Shown piece by piece: positions 35,256 to 47,259 of a stretch of 64,000 nt of DNA (positions within the stretch are counted from its first letter, which is position 1; the number at the start of each line of letters is the position of its first letter). The stretch comes from Eonycteris spelaea (taxonomy: Eukaryota; Chordata; Mammalia; Chiroptera; Pteropodidae): the NCBI GenBank assembly GCA_003508835.1, contig PUFA01000092.1:6553501-6617500 (forward strand). Reading direction: 5' to 3'. The notes under the pieces were generated by a model, which saw only the letters and a list, made by a program, of their open reading frames with translations, was not told the origin of the DNA and ran no database searches. Position numbers and translations under genes: made by a program.

Positions 35256-35559
35256 GAAGGAAGGGAAAAGGAGAGAAAAAAAAGAAAAGATACAGACCTT
35301 TCTTCAATTCAGAGACTAAGAACCTTGCTTTAGTCTACCAAGTTTAAATTTGAAAAACTTTTCAGAAATGTATATAGTATAATGATTTGGTAAAATCTAA
35401 AAATATACTATTCAACATTAGAGGGTTGATTTAATGTTTACTGGTACATCTGCATATGAGAACCCTGAGCAGTCAATGAACGGATGCCATAGAAGAGTAT
35501 TTAACAACATGAAAAAAGTTTGCATATGTTGTTAACTATAAAAGCAATTATAGTACAGT
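35256..35559. other. unassigned AT-rich DNA
   Basis: Nothing recognised. Confidence 0.4.
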
Positions 35560-36443
35560 ATATACAATATAATTTCATGTTTATAGAAAATATAGGTATT
35601 AAAAAAAAGACTGAAGAGAAAAATCTATGTGGATTTGGTGATGATTTTTTAGATATAACACCAAAATCATAATCCATGAAAGAAAAAAGGTTGATTTTAT
35701 TAAAATTAAAAAATTCTACTCTGCCGAAGGCACTACTTAAAAAAAAAAAAAGCCTCAAAGAGGAAGAAAATATTCACAAAACACATATCTGATAACAAAC
35801 TTAAATATAAAATGTGCAGATCTCTTAAAACTCAATAAGAAAACAGCCCAATCAAAAAAAATGGATAAAAATCTGAACAGAAACCTCAGTAAACAAAAGA
35901 TAGAAATGGCAAACAGCATGTGTAAAGATGCTCTACATCAGCTATCTTGAAGGAATTGCAAATTAGAACAATGAGATACCACTACACAGCTGTGACAATG
36001 TCTAAATTCCAAAAACTAACCTTCCCAACTGCTGTTGAGGATGTGGAACAGCAAGAACTCTCATCCACTGCTGGCAGGAATGCAAACCGGTACTGCCATT
36101 TGGAAGAGTTCGGCAGTTTCTTATAAGGCTAACAATTGCACACCTCGGTACTTATTTAAAGATTTGAAAACTTATATCCACACAAAAACCCGTATGTGAA
36201 TGTTTACAGCAGCTTTAAAGTGAAAATTGAAAGCAACCAACTTGTCCTTTAATAGATAAGTGGATAAACAAATGTTGGTATAATTATTCAGGGACAAAAT
36301 GTGGACTATCATTCAGTGATAAAAAGAAATAAGGTCTCAAGCTATAATAAAACATAGATGAATATTAACTGCATTTTGCTAAGTGAAAAAGCCAGTCTGA
36401 AAAACCTACATACTATATAATATCAATTATGACATTCTAAACA

Positions 36444-36495
<52 letters not shown>

Positions 36496-36705
36496 TCTAA
36501 AGAACCAGTTGTTGCCAGAGATTTGAGGGAGGGTAGGAAGGTTGATAAATTATACACAGGGAATTTTTAGGGAAATGAAACTATCCTATATGAAACTGTA
36601 ATTGTGGGTACATAACACACTTGTCAAAACCCATGGAATTTTGTAGAATGAATAGTAAACCTCAGTGCATGTAAATTTTTTTTTTAAAAAAATCACTCAG
36701 GAGGT
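35560..36705 (+). mobile_element. L1M element, ORF2 end and 3' UTR
   Basis: L1 blocks in order: 'aaaaatggataaaaatctga', 'aattagaacaatgagatacc', 'ctctcatccactgctggcag', 'gaatgcaaaccggtactgcc', 'taagtggataaacaaatgtt', 'agtgataaaaagaaataagg' and 'ttgctaagtgaaaaagccag'. Then a 3' UTR with 'ccagttgttgccagagattt' and 'cttgtcaaaacccatgga', ending in an A-rich tail. An L1ME/MC-type old copy; a CA microsatellite grew inside the 3' UTR. Confidence 0.82.
36440..36493 (+). repeat. (CA)n microsatellite
   Basis: About 26 ac units with one 'at' interruption near the left end, inside the L1M 3' UTR. Confidence 0.97.
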
Positions 36706-37149
36706 CTCGGGGATCCCAGCATGAAATGCAGAATGAAAGAAAAAAACCTAATTTTATTATAAATGTGTGGAACAACTTCACTGAAAGGAGTGGGGGAAAG
36801 GTGTTGCCTGTGTAACTTTATAAATGATTGAATACAATAAGACTAAAGGCAAAAGAAACTGCATATAAATACTGTGGTCTAATTAATAACGTTGTTTCCC
36901 ACAGGAGTACCTCTTAACAATTCTGATTCTGCTATACATGTATACTATAACTGAACCATTATGTCCTTGCTCTGTCAGCTGAAGAGCTTAAAAGCAATGA
37001 TACTCCAATATCAATGAAAACACCCAACACCCAGATCTTGCTTTCTAATTTCATTCTCTAATTAAAGGACCAGGGTTCCTTGAAGAAATGGCCGACTATG
37101 AAGATGAACCCAGACCATATTGCAATATCAGAAAGTAAGTAAACAAACA
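36706..37149. other. unassigned DNA
   Basis: No repeat named with confidence. Confidence 0.35.
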
Positions 37150-38050
37150 AAAAAACACAGTTGTGAGGGTTCGTCAAAGCAAAAGAACACAAGAACCAAC
37201 TGAAAGTGCTCCCTGTGGCCAAAGACAGAAAACTTTGAACAAGAAAAATAAATAAAACTGTATTAGATAATAATAATGCAAAGTATAAAATACATATCCA
37301 TAAGTTTAAGTGATATACATACATACATACATACATACATACATGTAAATCTCTCATGCAGAAGAATCCCAAATATCATATAAATACTCCATCCTGAAGA
37401 GGGTGGAACGTAACTCCCCACTCCATATGTCTTGTGTGCATAGAAACTTTCTTCCAAAGAGGACAATATGTGGAGGAAAAGAAAAAAGAGTCACTGTACA
37501 TTGTAGAAACCTGACAAACACTACTTCATTCCAATGATCAAGGTCAACATCAACAGTGATTAAGTCATGTGCATAGTATGTATCCTTGATATGATAGGAT
37601 CAAAATGGCATTTTACCTCCGTAGTCTCCTTCCAAAAACCCATAATTCCAGTCTGATCATGATAAAAACATCACACAAGTCCCATTTAAGGGACATCTTA
37701 CAAAATGCTGCTTCAAACTGTCAAGGTCATCAAAAACAAGAAAAGTGAGAAACTGTCACAGCCAAGAAAGGTCTAAGGAAACATGACAACTAAATGTAAT
37801 GTGGTATCTTGGATGAGATCCTGAAACAGAGAAAGGATATTAGGTAAAACCTAAGGAAATCTGAATAAAGTACATTATTTATTCCATAATAATGTTTAAT
37901 ATTAATTCATTAATTAAGCAAATATACCATACTAATGCAAGATGTCGATAATAGGAGAAACTGGGTACGAGGTATATGAAAACCTCTATGCTTTCCTTGC
38001 AATTTTTCTGTAAATCTAAGACATTTATTAAAAATATATTTAAAAAAAGA
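37150..38050 (+). mobile_element. L1M 3' UTR
   Basis: Shares the wording of the old L1M 3' UTR at 26-27 kb: 'gggacatcttacaaaatgct', 'aaactgtcaaggtcatcaaa', 'ggaaacatgacaactaaatg', 'taatgtggtatcttggatga', 'gagatcctgaaacagagaaa' and a close 'gcaatttttctgtaaatcta'. The first part, including an ACAT microsatellite, is less certain. Confidence 0.6.
37315..37344 (+). repeat. (ACAT)n microsatellite
   Basis: Seven perfect acat/atac units. Confidence 0.97.
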
Positions 38051-39391
38051 AGAAAAACACTGGAAAGATAAACCTCAAAACCTTATCAGTAAAAAAAAAG
38101 AAAAAAAGACACATTATTCGTCATATTTTAGCGATGCGATTACTAGCAATTTTTCTTTTTATCATCTATACTTTAAAAACAATACTATTGGGTTTTTATT
38201 TTTAGCTCTTGAAGACTTGACATTAGCCTAATAGTCTTAGCACTTGGTCTCTTGCATCTTCAGATAGGTAAGAGATTGGCCTTTGTAAAGCAAATGACTC
38301 ATGTCACTATACCTTCAGGGAAGTAGTCCCGCTGCATTAAGGATCCACCACCAGGAGCCACAATCCCAGCATGTTAACCCACTGCATGGTTTGCAGGGTT
38401 AGAGTTGCAAGAAGACCTAACTCACACAGGACTGGATGGAACAACACTCTACCCACAGAGAAGAGACAGAGCAAGATCAGCCTTGATAGTGAGCGTTGGT
38501 CCCCATGGCCAGCGCATCTTGCCACACAGCTGACAGGTTGCATGCCCCTTTCTTGTGCTACAGGTGAAGACCCAGCTATTCTCCCCATCAGGAGCAGATA
38601 GAGCAATGGATTTGGCCAGGTGCCATATGCACACAACTTAAGTAGAACAAAGAGGTATATATCAAGCCCAGAACAGGGGAAGATATCCCCAAGCGAGGCA
38701 ATATGCCTAACACTGGGTATGAGGGCTCTTTACCTCCATGTAAGGAGATGTTCTAGGCCCAAGGTCAGCAGACCATGCATGACTGCCTTTCTCAAAACCC
38801 CTCAATCATAGGAATGCACACCAGACAGTATAACCTCCTTTTGAAAAAGGAGGTAAAGGAAATATAATTATCTCATTGTGAGTGATAGAGTTAAGTCATT
38901 TTAAATATCAGGAGTGAGATTATTATTAGGGAAACAATTACTTTAGCAAATTCAATTTTAGGAATTATGCCAGAAAGATAGCTGCAAACTAATAATGCCT
39001 AAGAGAAGTAAAATCTCAAGCTCTCCAGAAAGACAATCCTCTGCATATATTACAGAAGTCAGAGGGAGTTCAACAGAGCAGAATTTCTTTTACCAAGGAT
39101 ATGAGAAGACATCAGTCCTATCCTTGACTGATACAGGAATCTCTCTAAAACTTGCCTTTCACATCTGCCTGGAGTGCTACACTCTAATGATAGCAAGTTT
39201 ATTTGCCATCAAGGTGGCTGGTTTCATTTTCAGATAGATTCCAAACTCAAGTGACATAAATCAATGTTAAAATACTTTATGATAATTTTTTGTTGATTGT
39301 AAATAAACAATTAATTAATAATAATTATGAATTGAGGTGATGAATATTACCTACATAATGATTAGTGTCTGTTATCTAAAAAGGTTGTATG
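38051..39391. other. unassigned DNA including a GC-richer block
   Basis: About 38330-38830 is richer in GC than its neighbours and holds overlapping open frames on both strands (up to 99 codons on minus, 76 on plus). No domain is visible and I recognise no repeat; a decayed L1 5' UTR or ERV piece is possible. The remaining parts are AT-rich. Confidence 0.3.
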
Positions 39392-39490
39392 GGTATTGTA
39401 AATGTAATTGTTTCCTTATTTCACTTTTTAATTTTTCAATGCTACAGTATAGAAATACAATAAATTTTATATGTTGATCTTGTATCCTCA
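39392..39490 (-). mobile_element. L1 ORF2 fragment, antisense
   Basis: Reads 'tattgtaaatgtaattgttt', 'gctacagtat' and 'gttgatcttgtatcct'. It is about 92 percent identical by eye to 41404-41499 inside the larger L1M. The L1-derived stretch is only about 95 bp and ends sharply, followed by a MIR. Confidence 0.7.
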
Positions 39491-39506
39491 GATAAGTTCA
39501 TAATCT

Positions 39507-39668
39507 ACCTTTGGCAATTATTTAACTTCTCGTGCATTAGTGTCTTTATTTGTAAAATGGAGATGTTGTAGTCCCTCCCTCAGTTCAAGATTAAATTGAA
39601 TTCATTATGCAAAATGCTTAGCATGGTATCTGGCACATAGCAAGTTCTATACAAATGTTTGCTATTAT
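39507..39668 (+). mobile_element. MIR, sense
   Basis: 'ggcaattatttaacttctcg', 'gtctttatttgtaaaatgga', 'gattaaattgaattcattat', 'aaatgcttagcatggtatct' and 'ggcacatagcaagttctata' give the MIR core and 3' half in order. Confidence 0.78.
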
Positions 39669-39699
39669 TTAAAGTAAGAGTATTCAGTGGCTTTTGGTC

Positions 39700-39965
39700 C
39701 TTTCTGTTTTACTTTCACATTCCACTTGGATCTCCAAACCCAACATCTTATTATGACTCCCACCATTCTGCCAGTCTCTCACTCACTTCTCCAGAGCATA
39801 ACCATTCTCTAACTTACCCAGGAACAAAGCCTATTAATTTCTGCCTTTCTTGTTCCTCTTGCCATTGAGTTGCTACATCCTTTAAGTCTACCTTTGGTTA
39901 TGGTTCTGACATTTTTTTTTCTGCATTGCCATCACTGACACTGAACTTAAGCAATAATCAATCAC
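39700..39965 (+). mobile_element. possible L2 fragment
   Basis: A C/T-rich strand with 'cagtctctcactcacttctc' and 'gctacatcctttaagtctac' loosely resembles L2 ORF2. Weak. Confidence 0.25.
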
Positions 39966-40047
39966 TAGTCTACATTAATTTGCCATTCTTCCTTCATCTG
40001 CCCCAAACCACTCACACCCTGATGCAGGGTTAAGTTTTCTTTTTCTT

Positions 40048-41905
40048 AGTAAAAACTTTGTTGAGATATAGTTCACATTCCATTAAATTCATACTTTTAA
40101 AGTGTGCAGTTCAATGGTTTTCAGTATATTCACAGACTTGTGCAACTTTCACCATTACCTAATTACAAAACATTTTCATCAGAATAAAATTCCAAACCCA
40201 TTTCCTCCTGTTTTCTCCCACCCCCAGCCACAGACAATCCCTGATCTATTTTCTGTCTCTATGGATTTGCCTTATCTCTCATTCTTATCAACACATTGTT
40301 ATCATGTTTTTTATGATAGCCATTCTAGTAGGTACAAGTGTTATCTCATGGTTTTGATTTGTATTTCCCTAACGACTACTTTCATGTGCTTTATTGACCA
40401 TTTGTATATTATTCTTTGGAGAAATGTCTATTCAAATCTTTTTCCATTTTTAAATTGGGTTTCTTGTCTTTTTATTGCTGAGTTGTGATAATTCATTATA
40501 TATTCTAGATACAAGTCCCTTATCAGAAATATGTTTTACAAATATTTTCTCCCATTCCCTAGGTTGTGTTTTCAATTTCTTGATGGTATCCTTTGAAATA
40601 AAAAAGCTTTTCATTTTGATGCTTTCCAGTTTATCTGATTTTACTTTTGTTGCTTATGCTTTTAGTGTCATGTCTAAGGAGACATTGACTCTCCAAAGTC
40701 ATGAAGACTGACTCCTATGTTTTCTTCTAGGAGTTTTATAGCTTTACATGTTACATTTAGGTCTATAATCTATTTTGAGTTCATTTTTTTGTGTATGATT
40801 TGAGGTAAGAGTCTAGCTTCATTCTTTTGCATGTGGATATCCAGTTGTCCAAGTACCATTTGTTGAAAATATTATTCTTTCCCCCATTGAATTTTCTTGG
40901 TACTCTTGTTGAAAATTAGTTGACTAGAAACATAGAGTTCATTTGTGGACCTTCATGTATTCCATCGAGCTATATGTCTATCTTTATGGCAGCACCACAC
41001 AGTCATGATTACTGCAGTTATGTGGTAAGTTTTGAAACCAGGAGGTATGTTTCCTCTGATTTTGTCCTTTTTCTTCAAGATTATTTTGGTTATCTGGGTT
41101 CTTTGCATTTTCATGAGAAATTTGGGATTAGTTTGTCAATTTTGTAAAACAAAACAAAAAGAAACAAACAAACACACAAAAAAAAACCTGACTGGGATTT
41201 GACAGAGTCACATTGAATCTGTAGGCCAATTTTGGGAGTATTGCCATCTTAATATTAAGTTTTCCAATCCATAAACATGGAATGTCATTTCAGTTATCTA
41301 GGTCTTCTTTAATTTCTTCCAACACTGTTTTATAATTTTCAGAGTACAAGTTTTACATTTCTTTTGTTAAATTTATTTCTAGTTATTTTATTCTTTTTAA
41401 TGCTATTGTAAATGTAATTGTTTCCTTATTTCATTTTTGAATTTTTCAGTGCTACAGTATGGAACTACAATTAAATTTTGTATATTGATCTTGTATCCTA
41501 CAACCTTGTCAAACCCAATTATTAACTAACAATTTTAGTGGCTTCTTTAGAATTTTATACATACAAAGTCATGGTACCTGCAACTGGGGATAGTTTTTCC
41601 TTTCCAATCTGGGTGACTTTTTTTTTCTTGCTAATTACCCTCCCTAGACCTCCAGTACAATGCTGTATAGAAGTGGTGAGCACAGATATTCTTATTTTGT
41701 TCCTTATTTTATGGTAAAAGCCACCCAACTTTCACCATTTAGTATGATGTTTGCTGTGGGCTTTTCACAGATGGACTTTATCAGGTAGGAAGTTGTCTTC
41801 TATTCCTAGTTTGTTGAGGTTTTTGTTTTGTTTTGTTTTGTTTTTATCATAAAATAGTGTCAGATTTTGTGAAATGCTCTTTCTGCACAGTTAAACTTTC
41901 TAAAG
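40048..41905 (-). mobile_element. L1M element, antisense, 3' end to ORF2
   Basis: On plus it reads, in antisense L1 order, 'gttgagatatagttcacatt', 'atcaacacattgttatcatg', 'atgatagccattctagtagg', 'ggttttgatttgtatttccc', 'attctagatacaagtccctt', 'tatccagttgtccaagtacc', 'ctgtaggccaattttgggag' and 'ttgatcttgtatcctacaac'. It then continues to the 'gatggactttatcaggtagg' region. This is about 1.85 kb of L1M, from 3' UTR into the RT region, 5'-truncated. Simple A/C (41145-41190) and TTTTG (41817-41848) tracts lie within it. Confidence 0.87.
41817..41848 (+). repeat. (TTTTG)n tract
   Basis: Four to five TTTTG units inside the antisense L1M. Confidence 0.9.
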
Positions 41906-42104
41906 AACAATTCTGATTGTATAACTTCAATGCTTAAAAACTTTTAATGGCTTCACACTGCCCACTAATTTAGCAGATTCTTCAAATTTGAGATGCTGTA
42001 ACAGAATGAAATCTTTAGGAATCTTGAAGCAAAATGGATATATTTTGCATTGGAGAGAAATGTGAATTTGGGGGCAAGTGAAATGGTGGACTGTAGAAAG
42101 CAGA

Positions 42105-42676
42105 TTTTTTTTTTCTCTAATCTCCAGAACCTATGAACATAATGGGGTATCATTTCTGTGATTATGTTATGTTGTATGGCATATTTGACTTTAAGATAGG
42201 CAGATAATCAAGGTGGGCCTGAACTCATCACATGAGATCTTAAAATCAGAGCTTTCTCCAACCAACAGCACAAGAGGAAGTCAGAGAAACTTAAAGCATG
42301 GGAAGAACTCAATGCACCATTGCTGGTTTAAAGATGGAGATGGCCCAATAAGAAGGAATGCAAGCAGCTTTTAGGAGGAAGAGCAACCCCTTACTGACAG
42401 TTAGCAAGGAAACATGGATATCTGATTTACAGCCTCAAGGCACTAGATTCTGCCAACACTTTGAATGACTTTGGAAGCAGGTTATTTCCCCAAGTTTCCA
42501 CATGAGAGCCCAACCCAGCAACACCGTGATTTCAGCCTTGTGAGACCTTAAACAATAGACCCAGTTGAACCCACCCAGACTTCCAGTCTATAGAACAGCA
42601 CACTCATAAATGTGTGTTGTCTTAAGCTTCTAAATTTATAGTGATTTCTTACGCAGCAATAGAAAACTAATACAAG
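42105..42676 (+). mobile_element. ERVL-type LTR
   Basis: Visible LTR blocks: 'aacctatgaacataatgggg', 'gattatgttatgttgtatgg', 'aaggtgggcctgaactcatc', 'gattctgccaacactttgaa', 'tgacttt' and 'tttcagccttgtgagacctt'. The tail reads 'cataaatgtgtgttgtctta', 'agcttctaaatttatagtga' and 'gcagcaatagaaaactaata'. This fits an ERVL/MaLR-class LTR of about 570 bp. I cannot name the family with certainty. Confidence 0.7.
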
Positions 42677-43124
42677 ACTAATAAGATTCATCCCCTGCAG
42701 CAGGAGAGGCCAGCATGCTCTTCAGGAAGGGGTAAGGTGTTACACTAGGGGACACTTGGGGAAGCACACATTGCTGGCCAGGAGACTTCTCAGATGTGTA
42801 AAATACTTTCTTCATTTGAAAAATCTTGTACTTGCTCAACCCTCATTGGTGTTCTATAGTCTGATACCTCAAAGGCATGACTTTTAATTTTATTCCCTAC
42901 AAATATTTACAAACATTCAGTAAGGGAAGGAAAAGATGTGTGAAAATTTTTATAACTTGCTATTTTGGTCAGAGGAATTATGTGTGCTTGTTACCTTGTA
43001 ATGTGCCCACTAGAAACTAACAGAAACTCACTTGGATATGTACCAAATAAGAAGCAGAAGGCTGTGACTGGATATTACAACTGTCCAATATTTATCTTAT
43101 TAAGAGGAATTTGATATTTACAAC
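42677..43124. other. unassigned DNA
   Basis: No repeat or gene recognised. Confidence 0.4.
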
Positions 43125-43262
43125 AGTCAAAGGTAGAAGCAACCCTAGTGTCTCTAGAAGGTAAATGGATAAACAAAATGTGGTATATACGTACAATGAA
43201 ATACTATTCAGCCTTAAAAAAGGAAAGAAATTCTGACATGTGCCACAATGTGGATGACAGTC
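43125..43262 (+). mobile_element. L1 fragment near ORF2 end, sense
   Basis: 'caaaggtagaagcaacccta', 'ggtaaatggataaacaaaat', 'acaatgaaatactattcagc' and 'cacaatgtggatgacagtct' match the block just before the L1 3' UTR. Confidence 0.72.
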
Positions 43263-44129
43263 TCATCTATTTATTTGTATAAAATTTTTTTCACAATTTA
43301 CATATTATAAAATGCAAAGTAGGAATACTATTACTGCTGAATCTTGTGTCTTTCTAGCAACACTTGGATACATGGACTAATTGAAATCAGGCAGCACTAA
43401 CTCTCAAGAAGAGATGCATTTGCAATAAAATTTTACTTTGTATATCTAATTATATTGATCAAAATGTGGAATAATGTCTGTTTGATCAACAGTGCATTAA
43501 CAAGAAGTATAATGGTAACTAAATTTAAAATTTTAATAAAATAAAGAGGCATATGCATAGAAAATAAAAAATTGCTTTTAATCTAGATCCATAACAGACT
43601 TACGATAGAGTGATCAGTTAAAAACCTCCCACCAGCAAGTAGATTATATTATTATAAGTGTTGAAGAAAGAGTAAAATGTAACTCTAGCTTAAATTGAAA
43701 ACTAGAACAATGTAAAATTTGTGGCTATTAATGATAATCTTATTCTTGTATTTTTTAAAAATAGACAATAAGTATAATATATTGATTCCATATTGGATAC
43801 ATTTAAAACTAATGTAAACAATTTTGTTTTAAAATGAAACAAAGTTATGCATTCTTTCAGATAATTATACTTTCTTTTAAAACTTATACTATTTTTTTTA
43901 GGAGTTACCCCTGAAATTTTACTATGAATACCTAGCACAATGTAATTCATAGTTAAGATATTGACCTTTTCCCAGATAATATAAAGATTTAAAAATACTT
44001 TGATTTTGATCACCCCTCCCAACTTACATAATATTTGTTGTCAAGTATTTTAATCCTACCATTGCTGAAATGTTTACAAATTACATATTATTTTATACAG
44101 ATAATATTTGTTTAGATCTATTTAAGTTT
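43263..44129. other. unassigned AT-rich DNA
   Basis: A 106-codon minus-strand frame (43702-44022) is Lys/Ile/Asn-rich and lacks a domain. No repeat recognised. Confidence 0.4.
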
Positions 44130-45650
44130 ATCAGTTACTTTTTATCACTCTTTCCTGCATCTCAAAACTTCCTTCTAGAATAATCTTTTTTTTTTCTTTC
44201 TTAAAGACTTCCTTTAAAAGTTTCCTAAGTATAGATCTGTTGATAAATTCTCTCTGATTTTGGTTACCTGAAAATGCTTTTTATTTTGCTGTTTTCTTAA
44301 AAGGTAGTCTTGGTGAATGAAAGGTTATTTTTTTTAGCACTTTGAAAATGTCACCCACTATCTTCTGCTTCTATTATTGCTGTTGAAGTCACTGTCAAAG
44401 TTAGCAGTCCAACAATGGTCTTTTCTCTTTAGATAACTTGGGATTTCTTTGGGGGATTTCTACAGTTTCATTACAATCTTTTAGGTGTAAATTTCTTTTG
44501 ATTTGTTTTTAATATAAATGAATTTATGTCTTCCACCAATTCTGGAAAATGCATAATCATTATCTCTTTAAATATTGTGTCTTTTCCATTCTCTTACTTT
44601 CTCTCTCTGGAATTCTGATTATACACTTGTTTACTCACCACCTCTCAAATCTTTGAGTGTATGTGAATCAATTGGGAAGCTTATTGACCAATGCAGATTC
44701 TCATTCAAATATCTTTCAAGAATAAAGTTCAGCAGTGAGGATGACCTAAAAATTGACGTTTCTAACACTATCCCAAGTGAGATTTTTGCTACTATTCATA
44801 TATCGTACTTCAAGTAATGTGAGTTAGGCCTTCTCTTACTATCTTCCACATCTCTTAACATTTCTTTCATATTTTACATCTTTTTATTTCTCTGTGTTTA
44901 ATTCTAGTTAATTTTTTCAGGTCTGTCTTCCAGTTAACTTATTTCTCTTCCCTTATATCTAATCTGCTCTTTAACCTATCTGTTATTTTTTAACAACTAC
45001 GTTTCTCGTTTCTAAAAATTGTATTTTGTACCTTTTTATAGATGCCCAGACATTAAAAGTAGTGCCTTGGAGCTTGCACATTTTGATTATTCTATCTTCT
45101 ATTTCTTTAACTATTTCATTAAATGTCATTCTATGTTCTATATCTTATGAAACTATATTTTATGATTCTCATATCTTAAGTCTTTGAGGGTCTAGGTCTG
45201 TTGTAGGTTACCTACGCTAACTTTCACTCATGTCATTTAGTCCTTCGCATATTTAGTATCTTTGATTGTGGGCTTACATTTGGTTGATCTCAATCAGTGG
45301 AAAACCAGAGAGCCTGAATCAAGAATACTTTTACCAAAGAGGATTTGTTTTCCATCAGCCATGAGCCAGGATAGGCTACCACCCTCATTTAAACCATCAT
45401 TTAAACATTTAAACCACCCTCAAGATTCCTAGACTTAATCTGGAAAGCTCAGGTTTAGCAACTTCCCACCCACATCTTGTCACCAGGCCAAGGTTCTGTT
45501 CCTCTGCAGCAATGACAATTTGGTTCCTGACCTTAGAGAAATACCTTCTTTCGTGAGTGTTGTTTACCGATCCTTGCAGCTTTCCCTTTCTTTCTTTTTT
45601 CCTGGCCCTTTGAGATTTCCCTAATTCCTTCAAACCCCAAAATACCAAAA
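44130..45650 (-). mobile_element. L1M 5'/ORF1-proximal region, antisense
   Basis: Same type of sequence as 16.9-18.5 kb: 'gatctgttgataaattctct', 'aatgtcacccactatcttct', 'cttccaccaattctggaaaa', 'tttaaatattgtgtcttttc', 'ctctctctggaattctgatt' and 'tttaactatttcattaaatg'. The ends are blurred, especially beyond 45.3 kb. Confidence 0.6.
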
Positions 45651-46744
45651 ATTATGTCTCATGCAGCATCTAGGTTTTTTCTTCAATGAGAAGATCCCTT
45701 CCCCTGACACAGATACACATAAGTATTCATTCTATTACACTCTTAGAGCCATAAGCTGTGGAAAGAATTTTCATCCAAATCTCCCTCACAATTGGCTGTG
45801 TGTGACCCTCAACCCATTACATGATTATTTCCCCAGGTCCTCAACATAATGTTTGAATACATTTCAGTAGCTGGAAAAATACACTGGATTTCCAGCTCAT
45901 AGACTAAGAGCTATAGAAAAAAAGGCCCGTGTGGAGCCTGTGCATGTTTCTTTTTGTGCAGAGCAGTGAGTCAAGAGCAATACTACACCCTTAGGAGAAG
46001 CACAGAAATAATGGCTATCACTAAAGGCTGGAAAATGCACATGTCCAATTTAATTCTCTAGTTTAGTTAACACGAAAGATCATTAATTCTCAGAAAATAA
46101 TAGTGAATATTTATACCTTGAGTTAGTTGATGAAGCTAACAAAAGTTGCTGTTCCAGATGTAATCTTTTTAAATGAACTAAATTGGTATAGGCAATGGTA
46201 TCTGGTAACCAGTTATTAATCCAGTGTTTTCTTTTTCTTTTCTTTTTTTACTCATTTGTTTGTTTGTTTCAATATCAACAAACAGATGACACCACAAACC
46301 ATTAGATTCCCCTGGAAAAGAGAATAGTACATCTTTGTTACCCTGCATCAGGATACATCAACTCCTCACAATTTGGTTCTCAGGGATTGTCTACTTCCAA
46401 GTCCACAACATATCTCGCTGGTTTACCACATTTATGATTAAAAAAAACAAAACAAAACAAAACAAAACAAACAAACAAAACAACCTTAAGAGAAGAAAGT
46501 AGCAAGTTGCCAAGATGTCGAAGTTATACACAGGCTCATCAGAAGATGAAAGGTATGCTCCACTTAAAGGGATCTGATAGCTCACTGAAGTTTTTGACAG
46601 ACCAGTAGCCAGGCACAAGACAGGATATTCTCTTCAAAATTAAAAATGAATCATAATATCCTGTACATACAATTCTTGGTGGAATCTTTGCATTTTGGAA
46701 GATATATCTACTATATATAGTTTACGAGGTAACATTTGGTGATC
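45651..46744. other. unassigned DNA
   Basis: No gene seen. Contains the AAAAC tract below and a small TTTG tract at about 46256-46270. Confidence 0.4.
46440..46484 (+). repeat. (AAAAC)n / (AAAC)n tract
   Basis: Five AAAAC-type units followed by AAAC units. Confidence 0.93.
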
Positions 46745-47258
46745 TGAAACTACCTGACTTTTTTTCAATTCTAGTTGACATTCAATATTATTTTGTATTA
46801 GTTTCAGATGTATAGCATAGTGATTAGATATTTGTATAAGAATTGATCCCCCTGATTAGTCTAGTACCCACCTGCACTGCACATAATTATTATGATATTA
46901 TTGACTATATTCCCTATGCTGTACTTTACATTCTCAGGACTATTTTGTACTTCTTATTCTCTTCACATTTTTCACCTAACCCCCACACTCCTCGCATCTA
47001 GCAACCATTAGTTTGCCCTCTGTATCTATGAGTCTGTTTCTCTTTGTGTATTCATTTATATTGTTCTTCAGATTTCACATATAAGTGAAATCATGGTATT
47101 TGCCTTTGTCTGATTTATTTCTTTTAGGATAGTAACCTCTAGTTCTATCTATGTTGTCACAAATGGTAAGATTTTATTCTTTCTTATGACTAATATTCCA
47201 TTGTATATATGTGCTATATCTTTATCCAGTTGTCTTTTGATGGTCACTTAGTTGATTC
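46745..47258 (-). mobile_element. L1 3' UTR and ORF2 end, antisense
   Basis: After a T run: 'cagttgacattcaatatt'-type wording, 'tttgtattagtttcagatgt', 'gtctagtacccacctgcact', 'ttattgactatattccctat', 'tgtatctatgagtctgtttc', 'tttcacatataagtgaaatc', 'taatattccattgtatatat' and 'ccagttgtcttttgatggtc'. This is about 510 bp of a younger L1 in reverse. The wording around 46850-46880 is what I associate with bat L1s. No convincing target-site duplication found. Confidence 0.85.
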
Positions 47259-47259
47259 A

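Noticed and set aside
37058..37372. 104-codon minus-strand frame with hydrophobic stretches
   Set aside because: Runs through the ACAT microsatellite (repeated Cys-Met-Tyr-Val) and an L1M 3' UTR.
40102..41147. Chain of plus-strand open frames of 75-128 codons
   Set aside because: They lie on the antisense strand of an L1M ORF2 remnant and are by-products of it.
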